From assembly GCF_024168485.1 (NCBI RefSeq), contig NZ_JALJVY010000004.1, positions 1-64,000 of the forward strand: a stretch of DNA of 64,000 nt, given 5' to 3'. This document shows, piece after piece, positions 58,926 to 64,000 of the stretch (position 1 is its first letter; the number at the start of each line of letters is the position of its first letter). The notes under the pieces were generated by a model. It saw nothing but the letters and a program-made list of their open reading frames with translations, was not told the origin of the DNA and searched no databases. A program made the position numbers and the translations under genes. Source of the DNA: Sphingobium sp. OAS761. GTDB taxonomy: Bacteria > Pseudomonadota > Alphaproteobacteria > Sphingomonadales > Sphingomonadaceae.

Positions 58926-59041
58926 GGTATTCCTCCTTGGGTTGAGGCACCCGACCATTCGGGCGCTGTCATCCAGGGTCGTCACCAGCATCTCCGATTG
59001 AGAAGATTGATAGATGTGGTGGCGGCCCTGAATTCGGTGCA

Positions 59042-62000
59042 TCAGAACCTCCCGGTCAGGCTCAACCGCACGGTGCGCCCAGGGGCTGGCAACAGCGATC
59101 GCGACAAGGGATCCAGATAGTAACGGTTGTTGAGATTGAGGCCGGTCAGTTCCGCGGTGAAGCGCTCGTTGATCCGGAATTTCGCATAGGCATCGAAGGT
59201 GAGAATCTCGTCCCAAGTGAACGGGATGTTCAGCACGCATCCGCCAACGCAATCGTCCGGGTCCGTGAACTCGTCGAGCTGCGGGTTGTCATATTTGCTG
59301 TACCAGGTCAGGCGGCCGCCCAGTTCCAGGCGCCGGTCGAAAAAGCGTCCACCGACCGTCCAGTTAAGGGAGTCCTCCGGTATCGCCTGGGTCAGCAGGA
59401 AGCTGGAGAGAAAACCGTATTTCACGCAGTCGGGCACGCGCCCTCGTGACGGATCCATGGTCGCGGCGACACTTTCGTCGCAAACCTTGTTGGTGGTCAT
59501 ATGACCGGCGCTGAGATCGGTGAAGAAGCTTCCGTTATCATAGCGGGCCTGTAGCTCGAAGCCGGCGATTACCTGCCTGTCCAGATTGCTGAACATCAGG
59601 TTGGTATCCCGTTCGATCACATCGTGGGTCGTGTTGTGATACCAGGTGAGCTTGAGGTCGGCGTGCTGAGCCTCGCCATGAAGGTTGAAGAGCGGGCGTA
59701 GATCCTGGATGAATGCCGCCTCCCAGGAATGGATGCGTTCGGGCTTGAGGTCCGCGAGTGGGTTGAGCGATGCCGAAAAGCCGACCGTGCTTTCGAACAT
59801 GCTCGGGAAGCGATAGGCCTGCGCATAGCGCAGGTAGGCGCGGCTGCTGCCGCTGAGATAGACCGTCGCCGAGGCGCTCGGCGCCCAGCCATGGTCGGAC
59901 CTTCGTTTGGCTTCGGTAACGGCGACGGCCATGTTGTTGGCGCTGACGACGCAGCTGCCGTCTGTGTAGTTCTCAACGCTGGCCAATGAGCCATTTAGGC
60001 AGACATTGTCAGCGCGGTGAAAATTACCATCAGCATCAGGCTCCCATATGCCGGTATGGGAAACGCCGAATGGATAAGGGTCGGCCAGATATCTCTCGAC
60101 ATTCCGCGGAACAATTCTCTCGATTTGCTCCGGCGTAGCGCCAAGCGCGGCGTATCGTTCCCTTAGATATGCTTCGTAAGCCTCTGCGCCATATTCCGTC
60201 GTTTCATATTCAACATCAAAAGTCGGAGTCACATATCGGTCGATGGAGCCGCCATTGAATTCCAGAAGTTCGGGCAGGAAGTCGTCCTGCGCCCAGTAGC
60301 CGGAATAGGTGATTCCGGCATTGAGCTTCAGAAACGGTGCAGGCCGCCATTCGCCGCTGAAATTGATGCGATATTCCTCGCGGCGGCCGGCGCGAGGATA
60401 TTGACGCCAGCCATTGGCCACCGCATCGGTGTATTCATCATCCGAGCGCAGCTTCTCATGCTGCCAGCTGCCTTCAAGCAAAAAATCGAGCGTCGAGGTC
60501 GGGCTGAACTGATTGCTGGCGGTAAAGCCATAGCGGTCATTGTCAGCGTTCGAGACTGCGCTGTTGATGATGATCGGGTCTTCGACCGATGCCGAATTGG
60601 GAAACCCGCCTGCACTATAAGTGTCGCTGACGGTATCGGTCGCCCAGATATTGGCTTTGAGATCGATCCAGCGGCCCTCCGGCTGCCATTTATATTCGGC
60701 GTTGTAAGCCTGGAGATGAACCTTACTCAGCGGCCATTGCACATTACCGAAGGAATCGACGCTGCCGCTGAACACGCGCGACGGCATGATCTCACCGAAT
60801 TTCGTGCGGCTGTCCCGGAAACCGAGCTGGAGATACTTATCGTCGGCAATCCGCCAGGTGCCTTTGAGGAGGAACGATTCCAGCTCACTCGAAGTGTTGG
60901 GAATCTCATTGCCCGGCTCATAGTTCAGCCCGAGCCTGCGCACATAGTTGTCGGAGAGATTGGCCGCCAGATCCTCCTGCTGGTAGTAATCGGGCGCTGT
61001 CTTGCCGGAGAAGTAATTGCCGCGTTCGCGGAAGGCATAGGCTCCGAAAAGATCGAAGTCGCTGATCCGGCCCGCAGCGGCAATCCGGATCGCTCGGTCC
61101 CCGAATGAAAATGCCTCGTTGTCGTCTTCAGTTCGCAGGTTCACGCGCAGTGAGGGGTCGCCATAGGGATATGTCGGGCCGATCCCTCCATCGGTGAAGC
61201 CGGGAACATCGCGGTAGTCCTGGCCGGTGAGTAGCGTCGGCAAGCGCGGGTTGATGGAGTTGTTGCCGCCCTCCAGCCTGAGTTCGAGACCGAAATTTCG
61301 ACCGGGCTCCAGAATGTCATCGGCATCGAGCGTATTGATAACAACGGCACCGCCGGTCGACCCATTCACACCGCGGATGGACACAGGCCCCTTCAAGACC
61401 TGCACGTCCGATATGAGGCTGGGATCGATGTAGTTGCGATTGCTCGCACCGTTATAGCCGCGCCAGACCGTCAGCGCCTGTTCGGTCCCGTCGACGATGA
61501 CCGGTACGCGTCCGGGCCCCTGGACACCGCGAATACTGGGATCGAGCGCGCCACCATTACGGGCATCACCGCTAAAGACGTTGACCATGCCCTTCAGCAC
61601 ATCGGCCGTGTTCACGCCTTTGTAGCGCTCGACCTCTTCCCTGCCGGCGAAGGATGATGAAATGTCGAGATCATAAACCTCGTTGTGGCCGCGCGCATCC
61701 CGTTCCGCGCCGGTTTCGCGCTCAACCGTGGTCGCGCCTTCGATCTGCAGCGTGTCGAGTTGAATGGTGCCGTCGCCATTTGTCGCCGCTTCCGGGGCGC
61801 GCTCGAGTGCGATGCTGTTGCCATTGACCCAGCGGAAGCCAATCCCCGTGCCGCTCAATAGCCGATCTAGGGCCTCGACCGGAGTGAGGTTGCCGCTGAT
61901 GGGCGTTGACGTCAGGCCGGACAGGATACTGCCGTCCACTGTCACCTGAATTGCGGCCTGGTCGCCGAAAGCCGTGACCGCACTGGTCAGGGGCTGTGCG

Positions 62001-62164
62001 GGAATATCGAAGTAGCGTGTGTTCCGTGCCTGCTCTTCGTCAACCGAAGAAGCCTGCTGCGCCATGCACGGCACTGCAACCAACGCGAGCGCTAAAGCCG
62101 TGCTCCCAGCCAGTGTCCGTACTGAAATCCTTGCGCCATATGTGGTGCCCCCCGATGCTTTCAC
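59042..62164 (-). CDS. TonB-dependent heme/hemophilin receptor with STN domain
   Basis: 1040 aa. The start is GTG at 62164 with AAGGA 7 nt upstream; the signal peptide ends at CMAQQ. STN domain at about 50-110 (YFDIPAQPLTSAVTAFGDQA, ALDRLLSGTGIGFRWVNG). Plug: VERYKGVNTADVLKGMVNVF, GGALDPSIRGVQGPGRVPV, ISDVQVLKGPVSIRGVNGS. The large barrel has long extracellular loops with Cys pairs (CLNGSLASVENYTDGSCV; DDCVGGCVLN) and ends TVRLSLTGRF. The unusually long barrel fits receptors that dock a protein ligand. The STN domain links it to the fecR gene upstream. Heme rather than siderophore is inferred from the operon. Confidence 0.9.
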   Translation of the reverse strand: MKASGGTTYGARISVRTLAGSTALALALVAVPCMAQQASSVDEEQARNTRYFDIPAQPLTSAVTAFGDQAAIQVTVDGSILSGLTSTPISGNLTPVEALDRLLSGTGIGFRWVNGNSIALERAPEAATNGDGTIQLDTLQIEGATTVERETGAERDARGHNEVYDLDISSSFAGREEVERYKGVNTADVLKGMVNVFSGDARNGGALDPSIRGVQGPGRVPVIVDGTEQALTVWRGYNGASNRNYIDPSLISDVQVLKGPVSIRGVNGSTGGAVVINTLDADDILEPGRNFGLELRLEGGNNSINPRLPTLLTGQDYRDVPGFTDGGIGPTYPYGDPSLRVNLRTEDDNEAFSFGDRAIRIAAAGRISDFDLFGAYAFRERGNYFSGKTAPDYYQQEDLAANLSDNYVRRLGLNYEPGNEIPNTSSELESFLLKGTWRIADDKYLQLGFRDSRTKFGEIMPSRVFSGSVDSFGNVQWPLSKVHLQAYNAEYKWQPEGRWIDLKANIWATDTVSDTYSAGGFPNSASVEDPIIINSAVSNADNDRYGFTASNQFSPTSTLDFLLEGSWQHEKLRSDDEYTDAVANGWRQYPRAGRREEYRINFSGEWRPAPFLKLNAGITYSGYWAQDDFLPELLEFNGGSIDRYVTPTFDVEYETTEYGAEAYEAYLRERYAALGATPEQIERIVPRNVERYLADPYPFGVSHTGIWEPDADGNFHRADNVCLNGSLASVENYTDGSCVVSANNMAVAVTEAKRRSDHGWAPSASATVYLSGSSRAYLRYAQAYRFPSMFESTVGFSASLNPLADLKPERIHSWEAAFIQDLRPLFNLHGEAQHADLKLTWYHNTTHDVIERDTNLMFSNLDRQVIAGFELQARYDNGSFFTDLSAGHMTTNKVCDESVAATMDPSRGRVPDCVKYGFLSSFLLTQAIPEDSLNWTVGGRFFDRRLELGGRLTWYSKYDNPQLDEFTDPDDCVGGCVLNIPFTWDEILTFDAYAKFRINERFTAELTGLNLNNRYYLDPLSRSLLPAPGRTVRLSLTGRF

Positions 62165-62227
62165 AAAACCGTCCTTCCATCCTTATTGCTCCTGCGAGTT
62201 AATCGCATAAACTGCGTGCAAGGATGA

Positions 62228-62251
62228 GACGAAATGGATCGCGCGATCTTC
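62228..62251 (-). promoter_or_regulatory. Putative ECF promoter before the heme receptor
   Basis: On the minus strand GAAGAT (62251-62246), 14 nt, CGTC (62231-62228). This is the same spacing as the two GAAAAA-N14-CGTC elements of the siderophore locus, with two changes in the upstream hexamer. It lies about 64 bp before the receptor start. Confidence 0.4.
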
Positions 62252-62310
62252 GGTCGGATCGCGAATTTTTTTCGAGAACTCGTTAGAAGATTGAAAAGAC
62301 GCCGGGAATT

Positions 62311-63360
62311 TTAGTCAGCAGATACAATCAGGAGCCAAGGCGTGACGGAGCGGACACTGGCTCCATGTTGCCGGACCATCAGGCGCAACGCCTCTTCGGG
62401 AGCGTGAACGTCAAACACGCCAGTGACCCTGCGCTGCCCAAGCGCTGAACTGGTCAGCACGATCGCTCCCGAATAATAACGACGCAGTTGGTCGATCCCT
62501 TCCGAGAGTGGCACGTCTTCGATTATCAGCCGCCCGTGCCTCCAGCTTCCCATAGAGGAAATGGCCATGCGGCTCCGGTCTACCGAGTGGGACGGTCGAG
62601 CAAGATGGATACGATCGCCGGGCCTTAGCATGATGGGCGCTTTGTCATCCCAGGCTACCTGGACACCGCCCCGTGCGAGCATCACATCGATCGAGTCATC
62701 GTCAAGGCCGACATCGAAGGCGGTGCCCGTCACCCTAACCCGTGCATTGGCAGCCGAGACCGTGAAGGGGTGCTTCTCGTCAGGTGCGACATCGAACCAG
62801 GCTTGCCCTGCGAGCAGGCGTACACCACGCTGGCCATCTTCGTAGTTTACGGCAATTGCACTGCCGGTATCGAGCGTTACGGACGATCCATCCGGCAGCG
62901 TCACATTACGCATTTCTCCGGTACCAGTGCGATAATCGGACTGCCACATCAGCAACAAGGTAGGAGCACTGACGACGGCAAGACACGCGGCGGCGGCAGC
63001 GCCGACCATGGCGGTGATCGCTCGCTTCGGGCGAAAATGCCATCGGCTTGCCCTGCCCCGGTGTCTGACAGGCGGTATGGACGCAGACGGTGCCAATTGT
63101 CCGGCGAGCGTCCAGCTCTCCTTAGCGGCGGAAAAAGCTCGCTCATGATCGGCGCTTCGCGCGCACCATTCGTCGACTTCACTTTGCAGTTCGGGATCGG
63201 CCTGAAGCTGTAGCCACAAGTCGGCCGCCTCGCGCACCAGTTCATTGCGTGACATGCCGCCTTCGTGATGTTTCAACTCATCGCGCATCAGATCGTCCGG
63301 TTTCCCTTTTGGACTAGACGAAACTGCCGGGAAAATCTTCGGTGTTGCAGCCGAATTCAT
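62311..63360 (-). CDS. FecR-family anti-sigma/sensor protein of the heme operon
   Basis: 349 aa from ATG 63360, overlapping the sigma-factor stop (ATGA). Cytoplasmic DUF4880-like part (NELVREAADLWLQLQADPEL), one membrane helix at about 118-136 (ITAMVGAAAAACLAVVSAP), a periplasmic FecR domain (NVTLPDGSSVTLDTGSAIAV, RLLAGQAWFDVAPDEKHPF, VRVTGTAFDVGLDDD) and a C-terminal STN-like region (RRVTGVFDVHAPEEALRLM). It transmits receptor occupancy to the sigma factor. A TTG/ATG further upstream would extend into the sigma gene and is unlikely. Confidence 0.9.
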   Translation of the reverse strand: MNSAATPKIFPAVSSSPKGKPDDLMRDELKHHEGGMSRNELVREAADLWLQLQADPELQSEVDEWCARSADHERAFSAAKESWTLAGQLAPSASIPPVRHRGRASRWHFRPKRAITAMVGAAAAACLAVVSAPTLLLMWQSDYRTGTGEMRNVTLPDGSSVTLDTGSAIAVNYEDGQRGVRLLAGQAWFDVAPDEKHPFTVSAANARVRVTGTAFDVGLDDDSIDVMLARGGVQVAWDDKAPIMLRPGDRIHLARPSHSVDRSRMAISSMGSWRHGRLIIEDVPLSEGIDQLRRYYSGAIVLTSSALGQRRVTGVFDVHAPEEALRLMVRQHGASVRSVTPWLLIVSAD

Positions 63361-63881
63361 AAATGGCCGCCATCCATCAGCTTGATCATGCAATGTTCGA
63401 GCGCGGCACGAACAAGCTCGTATGCACGCGTCTGTGAGAGCTCGAGCGCTACGCCAATCTCGGCGTAGGTCAGCCCTTGCATGCGATGCATGTCAAAAGC
63501 CAAGCGCTCGCGCTCAGGCAGCTCGGCAAGGGCGCGATGAAGAGCCTTCAACTTTTCGCGTCCTTCCATCGCGCGGTCGGCATCCACAGCAAGATCGGGA
63601 ATTTCTGGTAGGCGTGTTTCGTCTGCCCAGTTTTCCGAAGCCTGACGACGCGAGATATCGAGAGCCAGGTTGCGGACGATACGGTAGAGATAACCGACCG
63701 GCTGCCGGATCAGGCGCGTTTTGGCATCATGCGAACCGGCTTCGGAAAAGCGCAGCCACGCGTCCTGTACCACGTCCTCGGCAAGCGCCCGGTCGCCTAC
63801 GATCGGTGTGGCATAGTCGATCAATTCCGCGCGGTGACGCAGATAGAGGTTCAGTTTTCGGCTATGCTGCTCCGATCCCAT
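63357..63881 (-). CDS. ECF sigma-70 factor of the heme operon, FecI-like
   Basis: 174 aa. Region 2: LAEDVVQDAWLRFSEAG, then PVGYLYRIVRNLALDISRRQ. Region 4: LAELPERERLAFDMHRMQG, then YAEIGVALELSQTRAYELVR. It probably directs transcription of the heme receptor operon after release by FecR. It is more distant from the sigma factor at 23065 than expected for a recent duplication, so the two iron loci were probably acquired separately. Start ATG at 63881. Confidence 0.9.
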   Translation of the reverse strand: MGSEQHSRKLNLYLRHRAELIDYATPIVGDRALAEDVVQDAWLRFSEAGSHDAKTRLIRQPVGYLYRIVRNLALDISRRQASENWADETRLPEIPDLAVDADRAMEGREKLKALHRALAELPERERLAFDMHRMQGLTYAEIGVALELSQTRAYELVRAALEHCMIKLMDGGHL

Positions 63882-64000
63882 ATCCGTTCCGATCTATGGC
63901 GCCATAACAACGCCAGCGGATTATCGCCAAAATGGAACCTCAATCCCTATTCGGTGACACCGCAAATCGCGCATGCAGCGTGAGCGACGCTGCGACTGTC
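63882..64000. other. Upstream region of the heme operon sigma gene
   Basis: Only 119 bp before the window ends. It should contain the sigma-gene promoter; I did not find a convincing Fur-type palindrome or a -35/-10 pair with proper spacing. Confidence 0.4.

Noticed and set aside
59042..62164. Calling the second TonB receptor a siderophore receptor
   Set aside because: Operon context (hemophilin-like protein, Slam, heme oxygenase) and the large barrel favour a heme or heme-carrier receptor, though substrate is not provable from sequence.
1..64000. CRISPR arrays or rRNA genes
   Set aside because: No regularly spaced direct repeats with unique spacers and no rRNA-like sequence were seen.

Overview
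The window looks like a high-GC alphaproteobacterium of the sphingomonad type (Sphingomonas, Sphingobium or Novosphingobium). This rests on codon use, on the TraG-TrbB-to-TrbI plus DUF2274 gene order, and on the wealth of TonB-dependent uptake genes. It is not a species identification. The left part is chromosomal catabolism: a partial IS3-type orfA at the very edge (1-135), a flavin reductase with a MarR-like tail, a PaaG-like crotonase, an acyl-CoA dehydrogenase, and a thiolase plus bifunctional hydratase/3-hydroxyacyl-CoA dehydrogenase pair (354-7054).

From about 7.2 to 8.9 kb there is an integration graveyard: a ferredoxin-NADP reductase fragment, a truncated frameshifted IS5-type transposase, a frameshifted P4-type integrase, and a 45-bp 3' fragment of a tRNA gene (tRNA-Lys-like). 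Immediately to the right starts an integrative conjugative element (ICE): an intact tyrosine integrase, an HTH protein, DUF736, DUF2274 and a tightly overlapping minus-strand operon traG-copG-trbB-C-D-E-J-L-F-G-I (8.9-22.4 kb). Other ICE backbone genes lie at 38.7-54.5 kb: a DUF3363 relaxase, a transglycosylase, a TraF peptidase, an RdfS-like excisionase, a large ParB, DUF2958, ArdC, and a regulatory trio resembling FseA, QseC and QseM of ICEMlSym(R7A). The ardC gene is cut exactly within its zinc motif by a Recombinase-in-Trio (RIT) element, which carries three overlapping tyrosine recombinase genes and 27-bp terminal inverted repeats (47483-50559).

The cargo falls into three blocks. (1) 23.0-30.5 kb: an ECF sigma/FecR-controlled siderophore receptor with PepSY, DUF3649, DUF3325 and TonB genes. 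(2) 31.1-38.5 kb: a defence-like locus of a small helical protein, a GHKL ATPase, a 1178-aa pseudokinase-SF1 helicase fusion and a PLD nuclease. The helicase plus PLD pair resembles type I Mokosh; the GHKL and small genes look like an extra module. (3) 54.6-63.9 kb: a minus-strand heme-acquisition operon in the order ECF sigma, FecR, STN-type TonB receptor, hemophilin-like secreted protein, Slam, heme oxygenase, DUF454, TonB. It parallels the hemO/hemophilin cluster described in Acinetobacter baumannii.

Functionally, both iron blocks use the same logic: surface receptor to FecR to ECF sigma factor. A shared promoter pattern (GAAAAA-like, 14 nt, CGTC) sits before three of their genes. The ICE carries iron nutrition and probable phage defence, with mobility controlled by the FseA/QseM/QseC/RdfS-like circuit. 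The right end of the ICE is not visible, so whether the heme cluster is inside it is not settled.
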